Source: Entrophospora sp. SA101 (taxonomy: Eukaryota > Glomeromycota > Glomeromycetes > Entrophosporales > Entrophosporaceae). From it: a DNA stretch of 49,360 bases. The notes under the pieces were generated by a model. The model was not told where the DNA came from, ran no database searches, and saw nothing but the letters and a program-made list of their open reading frames with translations. The stretch is taken from positions 6,388 to 55,747 of the forward strand of contig CAUDNR010004326.1 of NCBI GenBank assembly GCA_958430865.1. Reading direction: 5' to 3'. A program made the position numbers and the translations under genes. This document shows, one piece after another, positions 23,400 through 35,400 of this stretch; within the stretch, counting starts at the first letter, position 1; every line of letters begins with the position of its first letter.

Positions 23400-24119
23400 T
23401 CATCGGAAATGAGCAAAAACATGGTGATGAAATGGGAACTTAACAAGATAAGTAGGAGATTTTTTTTTTTTTTTGTGATTTGGTGTACATGCACATACAT
23501 AGTATCTTAATTTCTTTTAGATCATGATGATATCTCGCAAGATCTTGCATAGTAAAAATTTTTGTAGTAATTTGAATTCTTCTAAGTCCCTCCTCTAAAG
23601 AGAAGTGTTTAGGAGTTTTAGACGGATTAGCTAATCCCTGTATGAGTTGCCTCTTCTGAATTTCATTAGACTCTTCGGTAGTAGTTGGATCCTTAGCTAA
23701 TGAAATATTTTTAGGATCGGCTCCAGCTTCTGCCAATTCCTTACGGAATAATGTAAGACATGAGCTGGAAGCAACTTTTTCCTTATCACTATTGTTTTTT
23801 GTCTTTATTACATCTAAAGTATTAGCTATTATATCAAATGGATCACCACTTTTAGCACAATACTGATCTCTTTCCTTGATGGTGATTTTATCCGACATGC
23901 GAGCCTCAATCTTATCTTTACTGAATGAACGTCGATGAAGTAATTCTTTCATACTTTTGCGAGTCCTCCAGTCTGGCAACATAGCACCAAGTTCATTAGC
24001 ATAGTCACATAATTGAGATGGGTTGGATCAGTAGACAAGTTGTATTTTTTTAGGACCTGGTCTAAAATCGAGGTAGAGTTATTAGTTTTGGACTTTTAGG
24101 TTTTTTGAGCAGTTTCCAT
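23400..24119 (-). pseudogene. Unrecognised ~230-aa protein, decayed (right copy)
   Basis: Mirror of 11139-11858 with the same nonsense codon, frameshift and A15 (here T15) run. The longest open part is 23440-23982. Confidence 0.5.
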
Positions 24120-24379
24120 GATAACTATGTAAATAATATATATATGCGGAAAGTTTTTAGTATACAAATACTTACAAATTCGAATCTTTAAAATCAAAAT
24201 ATTATTTAGATGGGGTTTGAATATTTATACGATTCACCTATAATAAAAAATGAAAGGAAAATTTAACGTATAATAATCTTAAAAACTTATCTTATATGGA
24301 GCTGCTTTCCGATAAAATGAAATCCACCTCATATCACTCCGCCAAAGCTGAAAATAATTATACATTAGAGTCCTGAATT

Positions 24380-25829
24380 TGCCAATATATCAAAAAAGAT
24401 GGATCTATCTGTGGAAAAAAATGTTTGCGAATGTCAGGATGTGTCAGGCATTTTAAGTCACCACCAAAAAAATTGTGTGTGTTCTGCAATAAGCTGACCT
24501 ATTCCCAGACTGATTTTTGTAAGATGCATGTCACAACCATTTACAAGAACAACTGGAGAGATAGACAAAAAAAAATAGCCACTGTGTTGATTCTGAGCGT
24601 TAGATAGTGTCAATTCTCAGCAGAGCTGGCATGGCCAAAAACTTGGATACCACGCATTACTATCATTCGGATCATATTTTTTATTTGATTTGTATGTTTA
24701 GATATACTGAAAACTTTACACCTACATATGATGTCTACACAAACTACGCAAAAAAATCTCGATCTCAGTTCCAGCCCATTCATCATCTCTGAACAAGAGG
24801 ATGATGATGCTTTGTTTGATGTAATCTTACTCGAAGAATATATGAAACCCTGCAATCTGCCAGATAAGTATCAGAATGATACTTTTGATGATTCAAAAAG
24901 CTCATCTATGGATATGCAACCATTAGTCGAGTTCCAGAATTTAACAGATTTCGACTACAAGCTCCAGTCAATCACGTTTTTGTCTTCTAAGTAAAGTATG
25001 TTAGGAGTATAATTTTTTTTTTTTGATTCTTTTGCACAGTGAACATTGGTATTATTTTAAGGGCTATTTTTTATTTTTTTATTAGTGAAACGTTGCATTA
25101 TAAAAATCTTAAAAGTAGAAGTGCAATCTAATTACAGCAACATGCATTAGAACAGTCCCATCATAATGAGCCAGAAATTATACAAAAACTTAATTTTTTC
25201 ACGAGCAGTAGGGATAGTCACGAATATTCTCAATTTAATTATGATGATTTTAGGGAAACCTTGACATGAAAACTGCATCTAGATTGTTTTGCTGATATCT
25301 ATACTCGTATTAATCATAGGAAAATTCAAATTTTAATTCCACCACAAGTTTCTATGAGACGCCCGTTAAAGAGGAGTAAGAAGGAGTACTAATGCAGGAA
25401 ACAATATTCCTATTCCAGCAATGAAGATGAAGGAAGCATGTCTTTGTCATCTACCTTTAGGGCGTAGCTCTTCGCATAAGCCTAGTTTGTATGGTTGTGA
25501 TTCTTCTAATTGTTTTATTACTAAAACTACAATCACTGAAGAAACAGAATAGGTATTTCCATGTGGCCATGCATATCATAACACATGTTTTAACCAAGAT
25601 GGGTCCAAGTGCTTACGTTGCTTAGACTTTATTAAGGGTGGTGTTGATAAACATGTTCAATCACTTCTAGAAGTTTACATCAAATTAATTTGAATAGTAA
25701 TGCTGAAGGTGAAGATCCTGATTCTATTTTGAAGGTGATAATGATGACATTAAAGAATCTGCAGATGACATTTTAGCCCATGAGATGATACAATATGGTG
25801 ATTTCTTTGGCCATAGTTTTTTTGTTTGA
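24380..25829 (+). pseudogene. Zinc-finger + RING-like protein, decayed
   Basis: Coding-like pieces follow one another in changing frames. (a) 24380-24607: a Cys/His zinc-binding segment with CQYI-KKDGS-CGKKC, GCVRH, LCVFC and DFCKMH, then a stop. (b) 24731-24994: an acidic low-complexity middle (SEQEDDDALFDVILLEEYM). (c) ~25270-25370: a basic stretch (PPQVSMRRPLKRSKK). (d) 25380-25690: an ACLCHLPLG, GCDSSNC, FPCGHAYHNTCF and KCLRC pattern, i.e. a RING-like domain interrupted by TAG at 25550-25552 in TEE*VFPCGH. (e) An acidic tail (DDIKESADDILAHEMIQYG) ends at 25827-25829. Zn-binding plus RING-like parts suggest a nuclear or ubiquitin-ligase-like role for the parent, but I do not recognise the family. 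Some breaks may be introns rather than lesions; the TAG is not explained by one. Confidence 0.5.
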
Positions 25830-26847
25830 TTACTATTATAAGAGTTTTAAGTGAATTTATTTTAATATCATCCATCCAATTAAATTACAAAGATTAAGAA
25901 ATGATCTACAGAACATTAGCCAATCATACAAACTTCTGCTTATGAATTTTATTTGATTGTCAAACGCGTATATACACATTAATTATTTATGGGTTGACAC
26001 GAATTGATTGATTATTTTTTTTTTCTTGGAAAAACAATTTATTTTTCAAAGATGGCGGTAAAACATGAGTCTCCTGTTAATAACAGTAATGAAAGAGGTA
26101 CATTTTTTTATTTGCCTTGATATAATAATAATGTGGTGTCCTTTTATTTTATAAATATTTTAAATGGAATCAAAATGAAGAGTAGAACTTGCTGGGTAAA
26201 TAAGATTCTTGATGATAAATGAATGGTTGGTATTTTGCTTTGTGTAATCAGTATCAATATTAATATATATAAATAATATATATAAATATATATATAATTA
26301 CAAGATGTCAGGGCAGCATAACTGACTGTTGCAGAAGAAACATTTCAATATGCAATGTTTGATTATCAGGAAATTAGCAGATGTTGAGGCATGCATGCTA
26401 CCTTTAACACTTTACAGACATTCTTTCACATTCTTTGCATTGTACAAAGGCTAATCTGACTATGTCATGGCTCTAATGATACAATGTTGTTAAATTTCAG
26501 GGGGGGGATTAGCCCTGGGATATATTGAAAATGCATCAATTGTCTGACACTTTCACTAATCTTTCTCACTGTACCCAGACCAGAGGAGGCTGCTAGCATT
26601 CTGGCTGAAAGTTGCCTGCAACGATTCTACCTCTAGGGTAAGGATGGATCTGTGACCAAGTTGTATTTTGAAGAGTTGTGATATTAGGTGTGCATAAACA
26701 TCCAGATCCATCAAGGCAGCAAGAATTTGTAACTTATTTCAAGCACATGAGGTCACAATTCAGAACAGGGTTGATAGTCCTGAAATTGGAATTAGGCTCT
26801 GATGTTAAGAGAAAGGCTGTTTCTTTAATACTAACCAATTTATAATT
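25830..26847. other. Non-coding, mirror of 8411-9428
   Basis: It contains the AT microsatellite (~26258-26300) and the G8 run (26500-26507), which is C9 in the left arm. No gene seen. Confidence 0.4.
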
Positions 26848-27567
26848 TTAGGTAGGGACTGAATAGGTTTTTGCACAATTAGTTACCTGTTCTGTAGATT
26901 AAGATAGACAGCAACCTAGGTTGCAGACACAAACTTTATTTTAGTGAGAGGACTATAACACAAAGCAAGTATCGCACAAACATTAGTATTAGCTATCAGG
27001 TGATCAATGCCCATATGGTAACAGCCAAGCCTGGTCTGAGAGGAAGATAAGGGAAGTTTTTTCCAAAGCCTACCAACATTGGGTACCCTCACCTGTGAAG
27101 GAAAAATCCCATGGTTATGGGGTGTGCTGATAGCACCTAACCCACATGTTTGTGACAGGAAAATTTAATTAAATCTGACACTTGCAATTTACATCAGATT
27201 TATTATTCATAAAAAACTATAATTGATAATCAGGAAAAATAATTTATTTTGTGAAACTAGAGATCTGGGTAGACACACATTATTAAAAGTTGTATTTATG
27301 TATGGCCTTGGTATTATCATTACTTGGGTGATGCAATTGTTTGTTATGTCAATTATAACATCAAATGTATTGGATAATAATCATGAATATTTGATGGATG
27401 GAGGCATTCACATACAAGGAAATGATTAAATAGCTAAGTCATGTTTGTTTTATTAAAGATATACAATTAATTATATACAATAAAATGCTGTTATGTTTGT
27501 GCATGATTTAAAATTCTTTTGTGCTAATTTAGGGTCCCATCTTTCTTTGCTTATATGTTATCTATTC
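26848..27567 (+). repeat. Dispersed repeat family, copy in right arm
   Basis: Related to 40258-41240 in direct orientation; mirror of 7690-8410. Shared order of blocks: TTTCTTTAAT, ACAGCAACCT, GGTTGCA-AC, ACAGCCAAG-CTGGTC, CACCTGTG, CATGTTTGTG, AAATCTGACAC, GATGCAATTGTTT, GC-TCTTTCTTTGCT. Confidence 0.7.
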
Positions 27568-28817
27568 ATTCGCTTTTACTGGTTGAAATGATGCCAAATT
27601 AGGTAATGGGGTATCAATTCGTAGATATCTTAAAAAAATAAGGCATACTGATAAGTTAATAATATTCCTAGTATTTTTATCATATAATCTAAAAGCCTAT
27701 GAAATCACAATATTTATCAGGTATTCTTTTAAAATTAATCCTGTTTTTTAGTTAATTATTGGCTTAATTTAATAAACTAATAGTTCTTTTATATTGTAAT
27801 TAAGTTATTGGTTAACTATTTCTAAAGCTCTTTGTATTAAAATAATATCGTAATCTTGAGTAGTAGTTAGGAAAATAATTCGAACAAAACGAATGAATAA
27901 ACGAGTAATAATTCGAATAATAAAACAAATAAAAACAAATAAAACGAGTAATAATAATTCAAATAAAAGCAAATAAAGCTAAATTTGTATTACGAATAGA
28001 AACCATGCATTAATATTAACAAACAAACAAATAGCTTTTATTGCTAAATAAATAATTTTGCTCCTCTGGTGTTAATGATTGAATCGATCACACAAGTAGT
28101 AGTCAATTTAAACAGCATTTTTTTTAAAGAATTTATTCAAAATAATATTATTAAATGTATAAAGTTTAACGATTTTAACATTGCAAATTTTTTTTTGATA
28201 CATCATTCAGTCCAAAAACAATCATATTTATATACTTTAAAGTTTCTTTATTGATAAATAATAAATATATCCTTTGCTTATTTGTTTTATTGGATTCAAA
28301 TAGATTTTATTAGATCAAATAATACGCTACAGCAAAATTTCGAAGAATCGATTATGCAAAATAAAATACACTACCCGGACAAAAGTTTGTGAACGATGTT
28401 TTTTGTTAATTATGCAAAATGCTACATAATAAGAATACATAAAATTTTAACATTAGATAGCCTAGATTCTTATTCGTTTTCATATAAAATTTGATGTTTT
28501 TTGTATTTCCGGTATTTTTTATTATTAAAAAAAAAACGAATATTTTTTTTTGACTAATATCTAATGGGCCACCTGTCATTAGAAATGCATGTCTCAATTC
28601 TTCTTGGCGTGCTTTCGATGAGTTTTTCTAACGTTTTGTAAGGTATTTTAACCATTTTTCTTTTGCCACAACTTTCAATTACGAGTAATACTGTAGATCA
28701 ATAATCACCAACACCACCTTTTTTAATATACAAGAAAAAAAAAACAAATATAAATATATAAACGAAATAAACATATACTGTATATAATAAAAAATATACA
28801 AAAAAATATACTTGGTT
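27568..28817. other. No gene seen (mirror of 6440-7689)
   Basis: AT-rich with the TTATTTGAATTATTCG-type patch near 27870-28000. Short frames (28069-28254, 28406-28597) are not credible. Confidence 0.4.
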
Positions 28818-29148
28818 TTATATAACAATACTAATAATACCCGTTATCGAAATCACCACGTTTTTATCATCTGCACCAGCTCTACTACTAATATCATTAT
28901 TATCAGTACTGATACTATTGTTGTCATTGACACTACTGCTATTATTATCATCAAGATTGTTATTACCATTGTTGTTATTACCAACAATATTATTATAATG
29001 TATGTAGTTTACTGATCTATTAGTTCTGTAGTACGTAGCAGCTGAAAATGTAATTGTATTTCCTTGGTTATCATGATAGCTACGATTGTTGTACCTATAA
29101 TAAAAGGATTCAGCCTCGGCATAATTATGGAAGTGGATATGTGCAAAT
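28818..29148 (-). pseudogene. Asn/Tyr-rich coding relic, right copy
   Basis: Mirror of 6109-6439; see there. Confidence 0.3.
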
Positions 29149-29409
29149 CTAAATTAAAATTAATTGTAGTTCGGAACTCATCCATTCTTCAGTATGATCG
29201 GAACCTCCCGCAAAAATGGATAATGCTGGATTTGAACAACACTCTAATCGTTAATAAGTTATATTTAATAAATAAATTTATACGCATAAGGTAGGTATGT
29301 ACAGAGAAAAGAAGAAACATCTTTCTCAAGTGAGTGAGGAACTTCAAGCGAGACATTATTTTTAAATGAAGGGAAATAGTGGAAAACTACACTTAAAAAT
29401 AAACTTCAC

Positions 29410-29688
29410 TTGAAGTGGAGGACTACACTTGGGAATAGATACTTCTTACGACTTCGAAATTGTCTTCCATATAAATTTTTTTTCAAGTTACATGGATATG
29501 ACTTGAATTTAAAAAGATCTCATCACAACTTTTTTCTGCACAAGTATTATCAAGAAGAACACATTTTTTACAAAGCAAACTCAATCATGTCTCGAAGGAG
29601 TTATACACCCCAAATTCAAACTCCGAGATGTAACAAATGTGATTATTGTTTATTTTATTTTGGTGTAACAGAAAACAAATTTTTTTAA
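29410..29688 (+). pseudogene. Basic relic ending in PRCNKCDYC, right copy
   Basis: Mirror of 5569-5847. Just upstream (29320-29440) there are repeated GTGGA-GACTACACTT and CTTCAAG-GAG words that can pair with each other. Confidence 0.3.
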
Positions 29689-30095
29689 ATTATTGCAGCT
29701 GAGTCGTGAATCACAACACATGTATACTTTTTTTTTTAAAAAAAATAAGATCGTTTTTTAAATACATGCCAATAAGGGTGCAAGCATATGAACACTTGAG
29801 GGTTACGACATTAGTAGAGCATAAACACGGAAATGCGTCACTTTCCATATGCCGTATCATGTGTCGAATGCCGTAACCCTAGCTTATGTCACATCAAAAA
29901 ATTTATCAACCGGTTTTTTAAGAATAAAATATCCCAAGTCTATATGACTCAGATAATAAAAAACATTGTTTTTGATGATTAATCATTCAATGTTTTTTTC
30001 ATTATATATATACTTCTCCAATAATAAAAGAATCATCATCATATCATCATCATCATCTATTAATATTGATAATTAATTTGAACATTATTTTATCA

Positions 30096-30513
30096 ATGAA
30101 TGAACAAGTACAAAATTTGACCACCATTATCAATGTAATTTCTGATGCAGAGAATAATGAACATATCTTTTATGAAAAGTCCTCCTCCCCAACCTCCTTG
30201 TTCACCTATAAAAAAACAAAAAACATCAACTAGCAATAAATTAAGAAATGTAGCAAATGATTCATCAGTTGGTACTTTAATGAGTTTAGAATCAGAAAAT
30301 GATTATTTAAATAATGTTAATTCAAATGATAATTCAATTCAGACAAGAAACACCTTAATAATTGGAGACATTATTGATTTTAATTTTTTTAATAATAATA
30401 ATGAAGTAAATGAAAATGATACTAATATAAATAGTTCTCATAATTTGGACTATGATCCTGAATTATTAATAAATACTTTTTTAGAAAATAATGATAATAA
30501 TACAGATAATTAA
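30096..30513 (+). pseudogene. Acidic Ser/Asn-rich protein of TIR element, frameshifted
   Basis: ATG 30096 opens MNEQVQNLTTIINV. An extra A (GAAAAG against GAAAG in the left copy), around 30174-30178, shifts the frame near the Pro-rich patch. The rest continues open as SPPPQPPCSPIKKQ to the acidic end ELLINTFLENNDNN and TAA at 30511-30513. Thus this copy keeps the C-terminal tail lost from the left copy, while the left copy keeps the N-terminal junction broken here. Low-complexity, no domain, function unknown. Confidence 0.4.
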
Positions 30514-30569
30514 TAAGATTGTTTTTTTCTATATATGATGTGATTAAAATTTGTGTTAATTATTTTCGT

Positions 30570-30725
30570 ACAGAATATTGACATAACGTATGGCATATGG
30601 CACAACGTACAGCACGCAGCATTTACGTTTGCATACGGCACAAACATATGGCACATGGCATAACATACGGCACAACATATGACACATACGGCATATGGCA
30701 CAAAATACAGCATATGGCCATTCAG
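30570..30725. repeat. GCCGTATG-type tandem repeat, right copy
   Basis: Counterpart of 4586-4785 in reverse orientation (CATACGGCA, CATATGGCA units). Shorter and with more CA/TG in place of CG. Confidence 0.7.
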
Positions 30726-31150
30726 AATTTAGCTGCAAGGGTTACAACCTTTTCACGTCATATAGATGTCGTAACAATAGGTTACAACTCGTCAATATGT
30801 TTGCACCCTTACATGCCATTCTTAAAAAACGAAAATGATATGTTTGTAAAACTAAAGCTAATATACATAATATATATAAGAAAGGTTCGTATTTTTTTAT
30901 GCAATTATTTGTATTTCTTAGGTCAAGATTTACAAGGTTTTTGTAATAAACTGAACAAAGACATGACTTTTCATTAATTCTTAATTTAACGTTTAAAAAA
31001 TTTAACGTTAATAATTTTATCAATCAAACAAACCAAACCACAGGTTTAAATTTATAACCTTAAATATCTTTTTTTATTAAAATAATAAACAAACAATAAT
31101 ATAACGAGAATACAAAAGAAAGTCTTTTACTTAAATATTGGATTATTTTT

Positions 31151-32410
31151 TTATTTTTTTTTTTGAGCAATAATTTTATAAATTACCCAATATGATTTAT
31201 GTTCTTCAACTTCATTGATAAATTTTGTTAACAAATCAGAATATTCTTCATCAGAGCAATTCAATGCACTCTTCATAACTGGAGCATAATCTTTGTAAAT
31301 CACCTCCCATTGCTTAATTATCTAAAAGACGTGAGTCGTGATGATGATAATGTTAATGTTAATAGATCAGTATTACCCAGATCACAAAATAGAATTAGAA
31401 AAGAACATATTAACTTACCACTTTACCAAGAACGCCGCCCCATTTACCAACCGGATATTTACGTTCTATGAACTTAAAATTGGTCAAATCCTTGTGTGAT
31501 TCAATAAATTTGGTAAGAAATGAACTTGAGGTAGGATTGAACCCTCCTTGAATAAGAGCATCATGTGCTATAAATTTACAAATTTATAAATAAATAAGTA
31601 AATTGGAAAAATAAAATAAATATATAAAACATAAAATATTTATAACAAATGAGTAAACTTACTGGCTTTTTGAATTTTTTTATAAGCTTCTCCAGGATTG
31701 AAAATTTCTTGGTCAAAATCCTGATAATTAAAATGAACAAGCAAACATTATATAAAAAGCATATATTAATATGTATTTGATAAAAAGATATTAAAATAAA
31801 TACCGTGATTTCGATCCAACCACCGGGTTTAAGGACCCTAATATAATCGTTTATGACTTTGTCTTTTAATTGTTGTTCAGTAAATGTATCGTTGGCTCTA
31901 AGTCTTTGATGAACAAGATCAAAAGTATTTTCATTATATGGCAATCCCTTTAGAACGGCTTTAGCTTCCTCGAATGTTGCAGTTGAGGGATCAGTGGGAA
32001 AATCAGGTATGTTAAGGATCGTGAAATCGGCTGAAGGATGTTCTTTTTTTATATGTGCTGCCCATAGATCTCCCATAGACCTAATTATCGAATCAAATGA
32101 TTAAGAATTTTTTTCTGCGCTTTACTAATTTATTAATTATTGATCAGAAACTATTAATTACCCAACATCAAGAATTTTTGCACCATCCAAAGCCGATTCA
32201 TCAATAGAAGAGGAATAACCTTGCCAAATATATTGGTAAATATTAAATTGTCTATCTGCCTTACTCAGATTAGGATCATCAATCAATGGATATTTTGGAT
32301 TATCAATAGTAAGTATTACCTAAAATATGTTTAAATTTAATAATATGAATGACAATGATAACGATATTAATATTAATAATAAAATAATAATAATTAATTA
32401 CGTTTGACAT
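31151..32410 (-). CDS. SAM-dependent methyltransferase-like protein, 273 aa
   Basis: Exons (minus strand) 32402-32410, 32162-32319, 31804-32080, 31663-31720, 31419-31567 and 31151-31321. All introns are GT..AG, 81-97 bp, and all junctions keep frame. The first exon is only ATG TCA AAC. The protein starts MSNVILTIDNPKYPL; motif I is ILDVGSMGDLWAAHI (residues ~51-65), a variant of the usual D-x-G-x-G-x-G SAM loop. FDLVHQR (motif IV region) and VLKPGGWIEIT (~138-148, post-II/III strand of class I enzymes) follow. The C-terminal half (GGFNPTSSSFLTKFI; VGKWGGVLGKV; QKKK end) resembles the lid regions of fungal UbiE/LaeA-like small-molecule methyltransferases. Substrate unknown. The weakened SAM loop leaves room for a non-catalytic paralogue. 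No signal peptide or membrane segment. Stop TAA 31151-31153. Confidence 0.85.
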
Positions 32411-35400
32411 AGTTTATTAATTTTTTTCTCTTTTTAACAATTAAAAGTATTTTGAAGTATTTTTATCTTGACATTTTACATAGTCGTTATATATTAAATA
32501 TTTTTGATTAAAAAAATGAATTCATTAATTGTCACTATCGTTATAATTGTCATTATTGAATGAATTTGTGATTATAATCATTGTAATGATATAAAATAAT
32601 AATAATTTACGCAAATGGAGACCAAATTTAGTATCAACAACATTCACAATTAATTATAGTGGCACCAAAATAAATCGATGAAAAAGTAAAAAATTTCGTA
32701 GTAAATTGATTTCCTTTTTTAGTATCTACACAAATGATAATGGTTCTCTATATAACATTTTCATTATTGGTTTCAACCTTGGATTGGAAGAATGAATTTA
32801 AAATATTGTTAAAAGTATTATTATTTGTTTTTGTAGAATAACAATAAAATTCTAGAAAAATTTAAATAAAAAATCGTTCCTAATTGGGTTTTCAGTGTTA
32901 AGGTCAAATGAAAATTGTCTACTAGCTCGATGAAACTAATATTTAAAAGTTTTATTTCTTGATCAACCCTTATTATTATAGTGAACTATGTCGTAAGATT
33001 GATTATCTATTTTATTTCATTGTTTATTTAAGTATTGTTATTAATGTGTTAAATATAATAGATGCTTAATTTTGATTGAGTTCCCTGACTTAACAACCAC
33101 GTGTATAATATATATCACTATTTCACTACTGTATTTTTTTCTTGTTTTTAAACCATATATTAAATGACACAACAAATAAATTGTAAGCGAGGTTTTTTAT
33201 GAGAAATGTGATTAATCCAGATACAAAAAGCATTGTTGGAGTAGTTGTATAATTATAAGATATGTTATTTTTAATTGATTGTATATTATTATTTTGTGTT
33301 TTATCACAAACTGTTAATAATTAATTATAAATAACGATAAATAATATTAGATAGACAAACAAATAGACAATGCAAAAAAAAAAAACAAAAGTTTTTATTG
33401 TTATAATCAAATCATAATTTCTTCTTTAAATATACCCGAACAAAATCAGATTTCATTACCTTCACCAGCACCTTCAAATGTGTCTTACCATTGTCCTTCT
33501 ACTTATCCATTCATCCACACCAGATATGTACAGACATGATATAGGATTCACTTAATTAACTTAATTCTCAAAATTAAAATATAGTCGCACTATCCACGCT
33601 GGTGTCGCAGCTACTAAGATTAAGCTTAGAGAGTATTATTTGTCATTTTATTCATTTTCATCCAATTTGTTTGTTCTTATACGCGTAAATTAACATATAA
33701 TCCGTAAATAAAATCAGTATATGCGGATTGAATATATTATACAAATATTATTTATCCTATTTATTATGCAGCATTTGCTACCATTTATTCATTTAAACTT
33801 GAAATTCTCAATTGTAAAAGATTGCCTTTAATTAAATTGTTTCAGTTTTTTGGTTTTTTTCAAAGTGATTAAAATGTCATGAAAAGCCGAAACTAAAAGT
33901 ATGTCCTTATTTATTGGAGGAGTTGACCATACTAAACTGTCTTAATAAGCAAATTTAATATTCCCAACACCAACTATTATTATGTAATAGTTGAAGATGA
34001 TGCATTGAGAGAATATTCAAACGAAAAATTATTAATTGGCATTAGTAAAAAATCAAATATATATATATTAATAGTTATAAATCATTATTTTTTATATGGT
34101 GATACGGCAAAAGTAAGATACGAAAAAGTGATATGTAAAATTTTTCGATCCAGTAATACGCAAAAGTATGGTTCAATTTTTTGACATGGAGAGGTAATAC
34201 CAACCATGCAAAAAAGTGTTCCAGGGCGTGAAAACATAATTGGTGATAGTCAAAAGTATAACCAATACGGAAAGATATATATTATAAAAATTGTACATTT
34301 GGATAACAACAATTAGATATGATTGGGTATAGAAAAAGTGATATGCAAAGGTAGAATAATATAAGGAAGTAGTAAGAAAAAATCACCAAGTGGGATATCA
34401 ATTCGGCACTATGTGCCTCATCCTTGCATTCGAATGCAATGCACAAAGCAAAATACATATTGCAAACAATTGTTCTTGGACGAAAACGGCACAGAAAATC
34501 GAGTTACATTCCGCTTTCTATATTGCTTTTCCTGAAATGCTACATAAAGTCGATTGTGAACCATGGTTCACGATAGTCACATTTGTTACATCTTGGAGCC
34601 TGAATGCGGGCATGAATACATATTTTTACCGTCAATTAAACGCCCGATTTAACACCAAATGACAACATAAATATGGCCAAAAATGCAAAATTCACCTCAC
34701 TTGACTGTTGTTGAAAATGCAAAATAACTATATCTCATTAACTCGCAATCGAGTGACGCCGCCATACAAGTGAATGCATTGTCGGGTCGTATATGGTGCT
34801 ATTTTTTTTACTGCCTAATCAACTTGGCCAAAAATAAAAATGGGACACATTCGAAATCCCAGACTATCCCATCTATGTGGCCAAAAATTTGGAATGAGCC
34901 ACACTCAAGTGTGTCCAATAGTTTGCATGTAGCCTGATGATGAAAATTGACCATGTCGTTATCCTGATGATAGTTCGCACGTGGCCAAAAAAGCGGATTA
35001 GGCCACATAGGTAGGTAACAGTCTAATGTAAGTAGTCACAATATATATATATATTGTGACCTACTGACGTCAGATTTGTGTCCTGGAATACTACATAAAA
35101 ACCTTCAATTAGATCTTCACCATTAGTGCCAGTAATTTGTATACAAGGAGCATTAATTTTATCAGCTTGTTTACCAGACAATTTAAGACTTAACAGTTGA
35201 TTAAGTATGGTTTGACTTATCTAGCCGATCTACAATGATCACAATGACTTTGACAGGCTTGGAATTATGTTGCAAACTCCCATTCTGAAATATCCATACC
35301 ATATTTTGATAAAAAACCTTACATCACGTCTTCATCCATTTTTGTAGTTGGTACCTTTACTGGTTGGGGGATGAATATATTCAGTAAGAGTGATACAATA

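Larger units (their letters stand above)
18275..30807 (-). repeat. Right arm of giant inverted repeat
   Basis: Reverse complement of 4510-16983. It starts inside the last codons of kinase exon 2, so the kinase 3' end belongs to the repeated unit and the rest of the kinase lies in the 1.28-kb single-copy centre. The outer ~0.8 kb (from ~30007) is diverged from the left arm. Flanking DNA beyond 30832 (methyltransferase side) has no counterpart in 1-4509. Confidence 0.95.
29751..30832 (+). mobile_element. ~1.08-kb non-autonomous TIR element, complete copy
   Basis: The ends are inverted repeats of each other: 29751 starts TCGTTTTTTAA..ATGCC..AAGGGTGCAAGCATATG, and 30832 closes the reverse complement CATATG-TTGCACCCTT..GGCAT..TTAAAAAACGA with a few differences over ~40 bp. 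Inside, both sides carry further facing GGTTAC-AC words, the GCCGTATG repeat lies near one end, and one small gene occupies the middle. No transposase motif and no clear target duplication, so the superfamily is unassigned. Confidence 0.6.
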
